Assembly: GCF_031585635.1 (NCBI RefSeq)
Contig: NZ_CP134198.1
Span: forward strand, 124,001 to 188,000
Direction of reading: 5' to 3'
Length of the DNA stretch: 64,000 nt
Source: Paraburkholderia sp. FT54
GTDB taxonomy: Bacteria > Pseudomonadota > Gammaproteobacteria > Burkholderiales > Burkholderiaceae
Shown here: positions 43,310 to 52,047 of the stretch, one piece after another
Position numbering within the stretch: position 1 is the stretch's first letter
Layout of the letters: each line of letters opens with the position of its first letter
Translations under genes and position numbers: made by a program
The notes under the pieces: model-generated
Databases searched by the model: none
Told to the model about the DNA's origin: nothing
What the model saw: only the letters and a program-made list of their open reading frames with translations

Positions 43310-43819
43310 TTGGTATGGATGCCTAAAAATGTTGAATTTTGCGTGGGCGCGAAATATGCCAACACGGCCTTCAAGGTTTATTTAGAGGGGCAAATACGTT
43401 CACGACCCTCCGGCGCTCAGCCGCACGGTTCCAGCAAGACAATGTCGAAAATGCGAAGGGGCGCAACGGTAAAGCGAGTGACATAACCAGAAGCATACTG
43501 ACGAGGGTCTCGCGTTGCTCCGCGACATCCAATGAGCCCAGCATAAGCGGATAAATGCTGCACCGCAACACTTCATTTAAAGCCGGCCACCGAGCGATTT
43601 TTGTTCGACAAATCAGGCATGCGTGTTGCGCACGCCGCATGCTCAATACCCACGGGTGATTACACGCCGCGAGTTATCGACTTACTTCCCGTCTGCCGAG
43701 GAAATCCAATAATTAAAAGCGAATTTTTCGGACTCTTTATGAGCGGGTACGTCACCAGGCACAGCGCATGAACGGAATTTTCGTGTCCTCGTCAGCCTTG
43801 TCGGCAGCATGGTCGCTAT

Positions 43820-43865
43820 CAGACAGGCTCGATTCAATCGGTCAGACAGGCTCGATTCAATCGGT
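43820..43865 (+). repeat. perfect 23-bp tandem duplication
   Basis: The unit CAGACAGGCTCGATTCAATC plus GGT occurs twice back to back without any difference. It lies in non-coding or decayed DNA. A 23-base unit is not a multiple of three, so it would disrupt any frame through it. Confidence 0.95.
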
Positions 43866-43970
43866 CGCGTTGGCAAGGCCCGCTCCTTGCGAAGATGATT
43901 CGTACGCTACCGCCGACCGACGTGCCGAGTCTGTGTCACGCCTCGTCAGTCAGGCCCGTACACACCGGAT

Positions 43971-44242
43971 AGCAACACGCAATTCGAAGATTTCGAGACC
44001 CAATTGGCAGTGCTGGTTCAGAGTGCTGGACCCGCGACGGTGGCGGAACTGACTGCACGATCATCGCGTACTGGAACGGGGAACGCGTGATCTACGCTAA
44101 CGTTGATACGGAGGGAACCGGCAGGCCGATTGGCCCGTGCGCGCCGGACGCGCGCTGGTGGCAGGAGTGGAAGGACTGGCTCGCAGACTGGCTGACCGAT
44201 CCTGTTCTAGGCGTACGCCACGACCTGCCCGACGAATCGTGA
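43971..44242 (+). pseudogene. unrecognised coding remnant without start codon
   Basis: A frame open for about 90 codons ends at a TGA and reads, in part, DGGGTDCTIIAYWNGERVIY and DARWWQEWKDWLADWLTDPV. The Trp-rich, non-repetitive composition looks like genuine protein, but there is no in-frame ATG with a ribosome-binding site and the beginning is missing. I do not recognise the family. Confidence 0.35.
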
Positions 44243-44506
44243 GTTTTCGCGGGAGTGGGGTTGCTATGAAGCTTAGCGCGATCGACCCTTCACGATGTGA
44301 GTCCGTCGACCGTCGACGATGCCGGCCCGCTGCATTCGGGGACTCGGTTCCGCCCCGCTCCGCAAATGGTTCTTCATTTCGCGAAGCAGGCTGATGTCAA
44401 TACACTGGCTGAAATTGTCGTTCTGGGGATCAGCGGCTGATTCCCCGACATATTGATGACAGGCCTCAACCGCTTCGTTACTTCGGACGCTGGTCGGCGA
44501 CGGTCT

Positions 44507-44839
44507 TTACTGACGGCCATTTTGCCTTGAACGGCTGAGTCCGCTGTTGACGTCGCTGTTCGCGCCGCTATTTGTGCCCATATTTAACCCGTTGGTCTTC
44601 CCGCTACTGGAACGGGTGGCCGCAGAACTGTTCGAGCCGGAACCAGCAGCAGGCCCCGCCTCCGCTTCGGTACGCGCCTCCCCCGGCGAACCGTAGTCCT
44701 CCTGATCCAGGGCCTGCACGGAGCCCCCGCCGGGTGTTGGACTCCGCGACGCGTCATTGCCCGCACGCGCGCTTGCTGCGCACGACAATACGATGACGAG
44801 AGCTAACGCAACGAACGACTGAGTCCCATGTTTCATCAC
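44507..44839 (-). CDS. small secreted protein, Ser/Gly/Asn-rich
   Basis: 110-aa protein with a clear signal peptide (FVALALVIVLSCAASARAGN) followed by low-complexity sequence rich in Ser, Gly, Ala and Asn (SGSNSSAATRSSSGKTNGLN, NSGANSDVNSGLSRS). No cysteine after processing, so it is not a lipoprotein. It could be an exported structural or stress peptide; similar short secreted proteins of unknown role are frequent in Burkholderia. Confidence 0.6.
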   Translation of the reverse strand: MMKHGTQSFVALALVIVLSCAASARAGNDASRSPTPGGGSVQALDQEDYGSPGEARTEAEAGPAAGSGSNSSAATRSSSGKTNGLNMGTNSGANSDVNSGLSRSRQNGRQ

Positions 44840-45310
44840 TTACCCCAAGAGACTGCACTTCCAGGCAGGCGGCTGCCTTCCCATGAATGAGGCGACGCAA
44901 ACTCCGTGCCGCCCGCCGGTGATTCGTCACCATCGCAGGGCATCCGAACACGGCTTTTGCATGGATACCGTCATCGATACCTTGTAGTTTTTTGGACTCG
45001 TCACTGTGGTCGGACGCACGGTGAACGCCGACTAAGCATCTGACTGCTTGCGCTGCCGCAACGCATGCTATGGAGCCCATACGAGAGACTGCCGACACGA
45101 GCCTGTTAAGCACGGAGACATTTAGCGGCTGAGCCCATCGCGCAACGAGATGGCTTGAGAAGCCCATCGGACCTAAAAGACCGGGCGGCAGCCGTTAACA
45201 AGTAAGGGATTTAACTAGCGGGTTTGCAGAAAGAAGCGAGCCCGGGAGTGGTGCCAGTCATAGCCCCGCCGGGACGCACAACTATCGAATCGACTTCGAG
45301 CCGGCCTCGC
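44840..45310. other. 470 bases without a supported gene
   Basis: No coding signal was found. It separates the small secreted protein from the LysR remnant and probably contains the promoter of the former. Confidence 0.45.
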
Positions 45311-45586
45311 CTATGACGCGGCGCGGTTCACCAGATGCTCGACCATACGTTGGGCTGCCGGCTGAAGTGCATCGAAATCCCGGAAGCACACCACGAATCT
45401 GCGTTGCGCCCATGGGTCCGTGAGTGGGATCGTCTCCACGTCGAGGATTCGCGCATACGCTTCGCCTACCTCCGTACTCAATGCCCGTACTGCTCGAGCT
45501 GACGCCTCGAAAACCGCGCTTACGGCCATAGCGAATGATCCACTAGAGGGATTTACCCGCTCAAAATGCTGTGTCCCATCGAGCAA
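45311..45586 (-). pseudogene. LysR-family regulator, C-terminal fragment
   Basis: The last 75 or so residues of the LysR effector domain: VGEAYARILDVETIPLTDPW, AQRRFVVCFRDFDALQPAAQ and the end RMVEHLVNRAAS. The helix-turn-helix half and most of the effector domain are missing; the frame begins in unrelated sequence. A remnant of a transcription-factor gene. Confidence 0.75.
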
Positions 45587-45659
45587 CGATGACGAAGCTA
45601 GTCTGTGCCGCTTGTCCTCAAGGTCGTTCGAATTCAGTTTGGCCAGAGCACTCTCTCTG

Positions 45660-46466
45660 TATTTCAGCAGATACAGTCTAATCGAAGAAAACTCTCCAGC
45701 CTTGGGTTGCTACCTTGGTAATGACAGTCAAATTTTGATCCAAGGTGTTGCAGATAAAACATTTAAATACTTCAGTGGCATGGATTTTCTTGCTAAGAAC
45801 GTGATCATTGCATATTCGAACAAAGTAGGAAATCCACGCTCATTATGCGAGGTCGAGCGGCGCAAAACGTCACCGACAACGGGGTTTTGAATTACATTGC
45901 CCAAGACCGGCAGAATTTATTTGATGAACATTCGCCCAAGTATGCATTTAGCCGGATGCACATGGTAGTAACTCCATGTGCGTCACTAGCAGGAGGAAGA
46001 AGGAAGCCAGATAATCAACTGTTATTGGCGGCAGTTAATGGGGATTTGACCGAAGCTAAATACTTGCTGTAAAGGGGCCGATCCCAATGTAACTGGCTTC
46101 CCTTGGACAGAAAGTTCCGTTCTATCATTCAGCATACGGGAGCGACATGAACCCGTCGCACGGTTGCTAATAGACCGCGGAGCAGACATCACCCGTCGGG
46201 ATTCGAGCGGAAAGACGATTTTGTTCGATGCTGCAAAGTATTCAAGTTCTGCCTTCGTTCGATATTTGGTTAAGCGCCGCGTCGACGTGAATGCGAAAAG
46301 TGCGACCGGCGATACGCCTCTCATGACCGCTGCAGAGGCCTGCAAGCCCCAAATAGTTAAACTGCTGTTGTATAGTGGTGCAGATCACACGACTAGGAAT
46401 CAGTTTGGCTTGAGCGCGGCATATATGGGCGGCGGTTGCAAGGAAGTGGCTGCTTTACTTCGCTAA
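45660..46466 (+). pseudogene. ankyrin-repeat protein gene with two frameshifts
   Basis: Three frames join into one protein-like text: YSLIEENSPALGCYLGNDSQ and FKYFSGMDFLAKNVIIAYSN, then NGVLNYIAQDRQNLFDEHSP and DNQLLLAAVNGDLTEAKYLL, then KGADPNVTGFPWTESSVLSF and the ankyrin units RLLIDRGADITRRDSSGKTI and NAKSATGDTPLMTAAEA. Shifts are needed near 45865 and near 46068. The stretch is visibly richer in A+T than its surroundings, which suggests acquisition from a lower-GC donor. At least three ankyrin repeats are present. Confidence 0.75.
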
Positions 46467-47107
46467 CCAAGCGTCGGCGGCGCTTATATACGTAGTTTCG
46501 GTGCAGCCTCAATTACGAGGCTTCAATCGCCGATATCGTTGAGGCGATTGGTTTTGTTCGGAGACTCGCGTCGCCGCTGGTTCAACGGCCGCTTGATGCG
46601 CGCGAAGCGGTCGCGCGAATGTCCAGACGGTGGCGTAGGCGAATCTCGCTTGTTGGCCGAACCCTGCCCGATGTCCCGCACACGTGAACTCGTAGGCCGT
46701 GCATCGCGTGTCAGACCGCAGTCGACGGATGTTGTTTGCAAGGACTTCGCCCGAGAGTCAAGATCGGGGTTCGATTTTTTTGACGCTTGCAGACACTTGA
46801 CGCGCACATGCAGGTGGGCCGGTTGGCGTAGTCATTTCATTTTCCTCAAATCGGCTGCTGCTGTCGCGTCGAAGCAATACCAGGAACAGACTGCGTCTTT
46901 GCAAACGGCCTTGTTGCCCGAAACGTATCGGGCGGCCATGATATGAGCCGCCCAGGAGAACCCCATTTGAAAACCGGCGAACAGGCATGAGGCAGTAAGC
47001 CTCATGCGGTAGCGACTCGCCAACAGCATCCTCGGGTTCTTCTCCTGTTCGGTCCGACCTCGTCTTGCTATCGCGTCGAGCAGTAGTTGAGTTATGCTGA
47101 AATCAGG
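46467..47107. other. 640 bases without a supported gene
   Basis: Only short open frames without recognisable motifs. A minus-strand frame (46832-47029, hydrophobic FAGFQMGFSWAAHIMAARYV, Cys-containing end) could encode a small membrane peptide, but there is no supporting ribosome-binding site. Confidence 0.4.
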
Positions 47108-48178
47108 TCAGGTGGTAGCGGGCGGTAACGGCGGATGCATCGGGTGGCGTTGCCAGGCATCGGCATCGTAGCGTTCGTCCCTGGCGAGCATCGCCCATAG
47201 CATTCGGGCATGCTTGTTTGCAATCGCAATCAGCGTTTTGTGATAGCCCTTGCGTTCATGGAGTTGCCTGATCCATCGTTGCAGGCGGCTTGCGTGCGTG
47301 GGATCGGCACGCAGCGCCGACTGCAACGTACTTCGGGCACCCTGAACGAGCAGAGTGCGCAGATAGACATTGCCGCGCAGGCTGATATGTCCGAGCCGTG
47401 TCCTGCCGCCCGAGCTGTGCTGGCGAGGCGTCAGGCCAAGCCAGGCACCGAACTGTCTGCCATTTCTGAAGACCTTCGCGTCGGGCACCGTGGCGGCCAG
47501 CGCGCTTGAGGTCACCGGACCGACGCCGAGCAGTTCGCTGGCGCGTCTTGCAACGTCACTGCTTCTGGCGTGAGCGGCGATCTGCTGGTCGCAGCGGGCG
47601 AGCCGCAGGTTTAGCGCGGCCAGCTGTTCGCGCACCTCCAGCAGCATCGCACGCACCGGGTCAGGCAGCCTGGTGTCTTCGATCAGGATCGGCAACGCGC
47701 TGAAAAAACGGTCCGCAGAACGAGCAATTACCACACCGAATTCTGCCAGCAGCCCGCGCGTGCGGTTCAGCAATGCTGTCCGTTCCTCCTGCCAGCCATT
47801 ACGCACGCTATGCCAGGCCAGGATCGCCTGCTGCTCGACGGATTTGATCGCTACAAAACGCATCGTCGGCTGCCGCGCCGCAACGGCGATGGCCTCAGCA
47901 TCGGCCGCATCATTCTTGCCACCGGGCCTGAACGGCTTGACGAACTCGGCTGGAATAAGCCGGGCCGTGTGACCACGCGCGGCGAACCAGCGCCCCCAGT
48001 GATGGGATGAACCACAGGCCTCCATCGCGACGCGGCACGGGGATAGCTGTTCAGCCCATCGGATGAACGCCTCGCGTCGCAGCACGCGTCGCTGCAGCAC
48101 CGCGCCCGTGACGTCGAGCACGCAGATCGCGAACACATCCTTTGCCAGGTCGATTCCGACGGTAGTAAGCTGGTCCAT
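47108..48178 (-). CDS. IS110-family (IS1111 group) transposase, intact
   Basis: 356-aa DEDD transposase. The N-terminal RuvC-like part shows LTTVGIDLAKDVFAICVLDV (Asp), RVAMEACGSSHHWGRWFA (Glu) and GGKNDAADAEAIAVAARQP (two Asp); the C-terminal transposase_20 domain contains ELLGVGPVTSSALAATVPDA and RQFGAWLGLTPRQHSSGG with the conserved serine. No stop or shift interrupts it. The element's ends were not delimited, because this group uses subterminal inverted repeats. Confidence 0.93.
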   Translation of the reverse strand: MDQLTTVGIDLAKDVFAICVLDVTGAVLQRRVLRREAFIRWAEQLSPCRVAMEACGSSHHWGRWFAARGHTARLIPAEFVKPFRPGGKNDAADAEAIAVAARQPTMRFVAIKSVEQQAILAWHSVRNGWQEERTALLNRTRGLLAEFGVVIARSADRFFSALPILIEDTRLPDPVRAMLLEVREQLAALNLRLARCDQQIAAHARSSDVARRASELLGVGPVTSSALAATVPDAKVFRNGRQFGAWLGLTPRQHSSGGRTRLGHISLRGNVYLRTLLVQGARSTLQSALRADPTHASRLQRWIRQLHERKGYHKTLIAIANKHARMLWAMLARDERYDADAWQRHPMHPPLPPATT

Positions 48179-48514
48179 GACTTCCCCTCCTGTTCAGATT
48201 GATGGCTGACACCTCAATCCTGGCACTCGATGCCGTGCGACTTCAACGTCGCCTCAGGTTGGGGAAGTCCCTCACATTTGAAAAAGTCGCTTCGTGATTT
48301 TTTCCGTTCGCTCGCGCAAAAATCGACCTCTCAGATCGACCTACAAGCCGCGCGCGACCATCGGTCAAGGGTACGAAGACCCCCGAAACCTGCACACGAG
48401 AGACCGACTGCGACTTTTTCAACAACATCGACCCGGAGCAGTCAATGGTGTTCACCGACTGCGCCCATCCGGCATCCGCGCTGGAATTGATCTGCGCGTA
48501 CGGCATCACAAGTG
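48179..48514. other. intergenic region right of the IS110-type element
   Basis: Contains the upstream flank of the transposase gene and the downstream flank of the histidine kinase gene. No gene was recognised. Confidence 0.5.
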
Positions 48515-49633
48515 CTATTTGTGACGGGGCAGGCGCACAGAGAACACTGTTTCTGTCTCGTCCGACCGCACGTTAACCTCGCCCCCGTGGGCCTTGGCAA
48601 TCTCGCGGGCGATATACAGCCCGAGCCCCAGACTGCCGTCGGCATTGCCGCCTTTATTTTGCGGGCCACGCTGGAGCGGATCAAAGATGCGCTCAAGGGC
48701 CGAGCACTCAATGGCAGCTCCATTGTTTTTCACCTCCAGCCGGATATCCGAACCCTCGTCGGTTACCGTTACAGCCACCGGCCGGTCATCCGCTCCGTAC
48801 TTAATCGCATTCAGAACCAGATTGCCAAGCAACTGCTGCAAACGCCGGCCGTCCCAAACACCCGTGCACTCATCTGCCACGTCCAGATCAACCTGACGGT
48901 CCGGATACGCTGCCCGCAACTGGTCAATCTCGTCGGCAAAAATCTAAGCCAGGTCAATATCGGTCGGCGCGATATTGATGCTCAAGCCTAGCTTGGTTCG
49001 ATTGAAATCCGCCATATCGTCAAGCAGCGCCTGCATGCGAGCGCCGCTTCTGATCAATCGAGACGCTGCGACCGATACTTTTTCACCGGCATTCAACGCC
49101 GCCAGATAAGTCGCTGTTATCCGGACCGTCTGGAGGGGACTGCGCATGTCGTGCCCCAGCATCCCAAGGAACAAATTGCGAGCCAGATCCGTCTGCGCAC
49201 TAAAAAAGCCTACCGACTCAGCGATGGCCTGGTCGATGCCCTCATTGAAACGGACGATGTCCTCGACTTGATGCTCGTCGGGCCCACCTTCCTCGATCCA
49301 CAGTCGAAGTACGCTGGAGCGCAGCGCGCGGTATTCGGCCGTCAGTTGATTGATGTCAAAACCACTTCGCGCACGCAGAAGGGCGTGCGTTTGTGCGGCT
49401 GTCTCTGGAGCCCCAGGAGGCGCAGGCATGTGCCCCTCGGATCTTTCAATCTGGTCCGTCCTGGTTTGGGGCGTGGAAATATCCTTTGCCACGGCCTCCA
49501 GAATTTGTTGGGCGTGGTCCCGCAAGGCTAGCGGCCTCATGTCTGTCGCTGCCGGTGAGAGTGTGCTGGCAAACGCCTCCCATCGAGCCACAATGGCTTC
49601 CATGTGTTCGAGGATAAAGTTTGCTAATCGCAT
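48515..49633 (-). pseudogene. sensor histidine kinase interrupted by an amber codon
   Basis: The start MRLANFILEHMEAIVARWEA (AAGGGG upstream) leads an N-terminal helical sensor region, then the phospho-acceptor His161 in LGMLGHDMRSPLQ and the dimerisation helices. A TAG replaces a sense codon at position 230 (48944-48946, context DIDLA-stop-IFADEID; CAG to TAG would explain it). The same frame then continues with the complete ATPase domain: LLGNLVLNAIKYGADD (N box) and DGSLGLGLYIAREIAKAHGG (G box). Without suppression it yields a kinase lacking its ATPase. It is divergent from the response regulator gene. Confidence 0.88.
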
Positions 49634-49764
49634 GTGTACCCCTTGTGGGACGGGAAAGATCCCGTACGAGTTATTTTTGCGGAATGTCTTGCTAAATAAA
49701 AGCAAACTCTGCGCCATTTGCTCGGGCTCATGAATTGCGACTCACATAGCAATCGGAGAAGTCA

Positions 49765-50163
49765 ATGGCCAACCCAAACGCCGCGCGCCTGCTCATAGCC
49801 GACGATGACCCGAACATATTGGCCGCCTACGTGTTGTTTTTCGCCGATCGCGGTTACGACATCCGGACCGCGAGAGACGGAGCGGGTGCGCTTGCGGAAT
49901 ACCATGCATGGCGCCCAGCCGTTGTGGTTCTCGATATTCAGATGCCCGCTATGGATGGGCGGACGGTGGCAAGGGAGATTCGACGCCAACAATCCAAACC
50001 GTTTCCCTTGCTGGTCGCGATTACCGCACTGTCATCGCCCTCTGAGCAGGCCGAGTCAATCAAGTCCGGCTTTGACCACCATTTTGTAAAGCCTGCTGAC
50101 CTGCTTGTAGTTCTGGCGGCGATTGCCGCCCCCCGCACAGGCCCCAGCGGCACGGACGCATGA
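49765..50163 (+). CDS. single-domain response regulator
   Basis: 132-aa receiver-only protein: acidic pair in LLIADDDPNI (residues 13-14), phospho-acceptor Asp57 in VVVLDIQMPAMDG, Thr87 (VAITALS) and Lys109 (FVKPAD). There is no output domain, so it acts as a CheY-like phosphorelay partner. It is transcribed away from the broken kinase gene 130 bases distant, which was presumably its cognate sensor. A possible hairpin (GTCCTGAC / GTCAGGATC, 50427-50462) lies well downstream. Confidence 0.9.
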   Translation: MANPNAARLLIADDDPNILAAYVLFFADRGYDIRTARDGAGALAEYHAWRPAVVVLDIQMPAMDGRTVAREIRRQQSKPFPLLVAITALSSPSEQAESIKSGFDHHFVKPADLLVVLAAIAAPRTGPSGTDA

Positions 50164-50479
50164 TGGTCCACTCTGCATTGAGCGGCCGATTTTCCGCGTT
50201 TCCATTGGATTCACTGAAATGGCGGGGAAGCACCAGCCCCATTTCTTCCGGAATCCACTCTGAGCGATGCCAGTCTAACCTTCAGTGATAGCGGCTGGGC
50301 GTCGGCAATCATGCGCGGCGGTTGGCAACGATCTGCACGACTACGCCGACCGGCCGGTCATGGCCGAACCCGGAAGCCTGCTATCGCGTGCTGTCGACTG
50401 CGGGACGTAGCCCGCACCGTAAAAAAGTCCTGACTTCCGAGGGCAAGATATTGTCAGGATCTGAGAGAGCGGCTACGCG
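50164..50479. other. 316-base region between convergent genes
   Basis: Contains a GTCCTGAC / GTCAGGATC inverted repeat near 50427-50462 that might end transcription of one of the flanking convergent genes. No coding signal. Confidence 0.45.
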
Positions 50480-50794
50480 TCACGGACCAGATTGAACGTT
50501 TCCGTACCGGTCGTTCACACCTTTCTTCGTATCCGGTCCAGCGCTCTGGCACTGGTTCGTGAAATCGCTACGGGCATTCGACGTGCCTGTCTCATCGAAG
50601 TGACCGTGGCGAAATTTCACGATGGAAAAGTAACCCGTCATATAATTATTGCAGTCCCCGCCGGCACTTCCATCGGCGATCAAGCCGGCGAGACACAGGA
50701 CGGCACCGCAGGCGGACGGGTTGTCGTCGTCGGCCAGCGCCACCGTCTGGGTGGCGACCGCGCTGCAGATCAATATTGCGATCATTCGTTTCAT
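50480..50794 (-). CDS. TrbM-like conjugal transfer protein
   Basis: 104-aa exported protein. The start MKRMIAILICSAVATQTVAL gives a signal peptide, followed by CGAVLCLAGLIADGSAGGDC and NNYMTGYFSIVKF, the Cys-rich TrbM/KikA/MpfK domain seen in IncP- and IncN-like transfer regions. It is the last gene of the minus-strand transfer block, 12 bases after the StbC-like gene. Members are needed for full transfer efficiency in some plasmids; the molecular role is unknown. Confidence 0.78.
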   Translation of the reverse strand: MKRMIAILICSAVATQTVALADDDNPSACGAVLCLAGLIADGSAGGDCNNYMTGYFSIVKFRHGHFDETGTSNARSDFTNQCQSAGPDTKKGVNDRYGNVQSGP

Positions 50795-50805
50795 GAGTTC
50801 CCCTG

Positions 50806-51258
50806 TCAGGTGGTCAGAAGGCGCAGCACCGCGAGGGCTCCTACCGTGAGCGCCGCCGAGCCAAGCATGGCGATCACGGTCCATGCGGCCAGTTCGATTC
50901 TGCCGATGCCACGGCCGCGGCCGCGCTCTTCGCGCAAGATATCTCGCAGCAGATCGCGGCTTCGTCCGTTGGCTTCGTCGTATTGCCTGAGCGAGATCTC
51001 GCCTAGCAGTTGATCGCGGGCCTCCGAAAACCGCCCCGCTTCGGCCAGCACATCGGTGCTCGATGCTGCGAACTGGTTGAGGAACTGCTCGTAGCGGGAC
51101 GTGAAGCGCAGCAGCGTAAGTTCACCGTCGTCCTTGAACTGCTTGCCCGTGGTATCGAGCAGCTGGGACAGACCCTTCACGTCCCGTCGCAGCATCGATA
51201 GCTCACCCAGTACTGCGCCGATCAGTTCCTCGCGGATCGAATCGTCCGAAGCGCCCAT
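50806..51258 (-). CDS. stbC: StbC-like plasmid stability protein
   Basis: 150-aa protein, mostly helical and charged, with a single C-terminal membrane segment (LAAWTVIAMLGSAALTVGAL, about residues 123-142). It starts at the last base of the StbB gene's stop. Paired StbB-StbC genes occur in the stability operons of broad-host-range plasmids, and a membrane-anchored partner for the ATPase fits StbC; the assignment rests mainly on context. Confidence 0.6.
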   Translation of the reverse strand: MGASDDSIREELIGAVLGELSMLRRDVKGLSQLLDTTGKQFKDDGELTLLRFTSRYEQFLNQFAASSTDVLAEAGRFSEARDQLLGEISLRQYDEANGRSRDLLRDILREERGRGRGIGRIELAAWTVIAMLGSAALTVGALAVLRLLTT

Positions 51259-51971
51259 CAGTGCACCACGAGTTTGAAGACTGCGTCCAGTTCGGTGGTG
51301 ACCCGCGTGGCCAGACGTTTGATTGCAACCAGTTGGCGAATCTGTGCAAGATGTTCCTCGGGCTCCCCGCTCTCCATTGCTTCGGCGTTCATCGCGACAT
51401 AGTCGGTCGGATCGTTGCGAATATCGATGATGGAGCGATCGAAAGCCTTGATCTTTTCGTAGATAGGGTTCTCATACATCACTGCATCGCGATTCAAGAC
51501 AAAATTGCGGTTTCCCGCGTAGTAGTCAAAAATTTTTGAGAAAGTCTTTGACACGTCGTCTTTCGGGTTGACCGTGTTAAACACGATGCGAATGCGGTTT
51601 GCCGGCACACCGATTTCTCCGGTGAGTGCGCGCAATGTCGAAATTGTGTCGACCTGTTGTTTAAGCGCAGGAACGGTCGGTACCACGAAGGCATCGAAGT
51701 CTTCATGAGAACCGTGATAGTCACGCATCAGCGAGACAAAGTCTTCGACGTTCGATGCCCCGATATCGACCACGGCATGCCGCAAGGTCATGAGTTTGTC
51801 CTGCAGTTCTCCAAACTCCTTCCCACGCATCGCCGATCCTTTTTCGCTGTCGTCTGAGTTGATCGACTCGACCGGAATCACCTGAGCATCTTCCAGCCGT
51901 GGCGCGAGAAGGTGATGTGCAATGGTGCTCTTGCCAACGTTGCCGGAGAAATTGATTACGGCGATCTTCAT
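51258..51971 (-). CDS. stbB: StbB-like ParA-family plasmid partition/stability ATPase
   Basis: 237-aa protein with a deviant Walker A box NFSGNVGKSTIAHHLL (residues 7-22) and Walker B-like VVDIGAS. It lacks the helix-turn-helix of large ParA proteins, as in StbB of R388-like plasmids. It acts with StbC, and in R388 the stb operon links plasmid stability with conjugation. Here it is encoded directly downstream of the coupling-protein/LPD7 genes, consistent with a conjugative plasmid. Confidence 0.8.
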   Translation of the reverse strand: MKIAVINFSGNVGKSTIAHHLLAPRLEDAQVIPVESINSDDSEKGSAMRGKEFGELQDKLMTLRHAVVDIGASNVEDFVSLMRDYHGSHEDFDAFVVPTVPALKQQVDTISTLRALTGEIGVPANRIRIVFNTVNPKDDVSKTFSKIFDYYAGNRNFVLNRDAVMYENPIYEKIKAFDRSIIDIRNDPTDYVAMNAEAMESGEPEEHLAQIRQLVAIKRLATRVTTELDAVFKLVVH

Positions 51972-52047
51972 GATGGTTTGCTCCTGTTGTTCGATTCGAC
52001 GATCACGGTCGCGAGGCGATCGCGGCCGCCCGTTGTTCTGCGCCGCT

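Larger units (their letters stand above)
43310..44506. other. 1.2-kb gene-poor region
   Basis: No intact recognisable gene. It contains a perfect 23-bp tandem duplication (separate entry) and one stretch of protein-like sequence (43971-44242). A 43371-43646 minus-strand frame (hydrophobic core VSMLLVMSLALPLRP) lacks a ribosome-binding site and homology and is not called. Confidence 0.5.

Noticed and set aside
43300..46500. CRISPR array in the repeat-containing gene-poor region
   Set aside because: The only repeat is one 23-bp tandem pair without spacers; no cas genes are present in the window.
49765..50163. ANTAR-domain antiterminator encoded by the response regulator gene
   Set aside because: The protein ends right after the receiver domain; there is no C-terminal ANTAR helix bundle.
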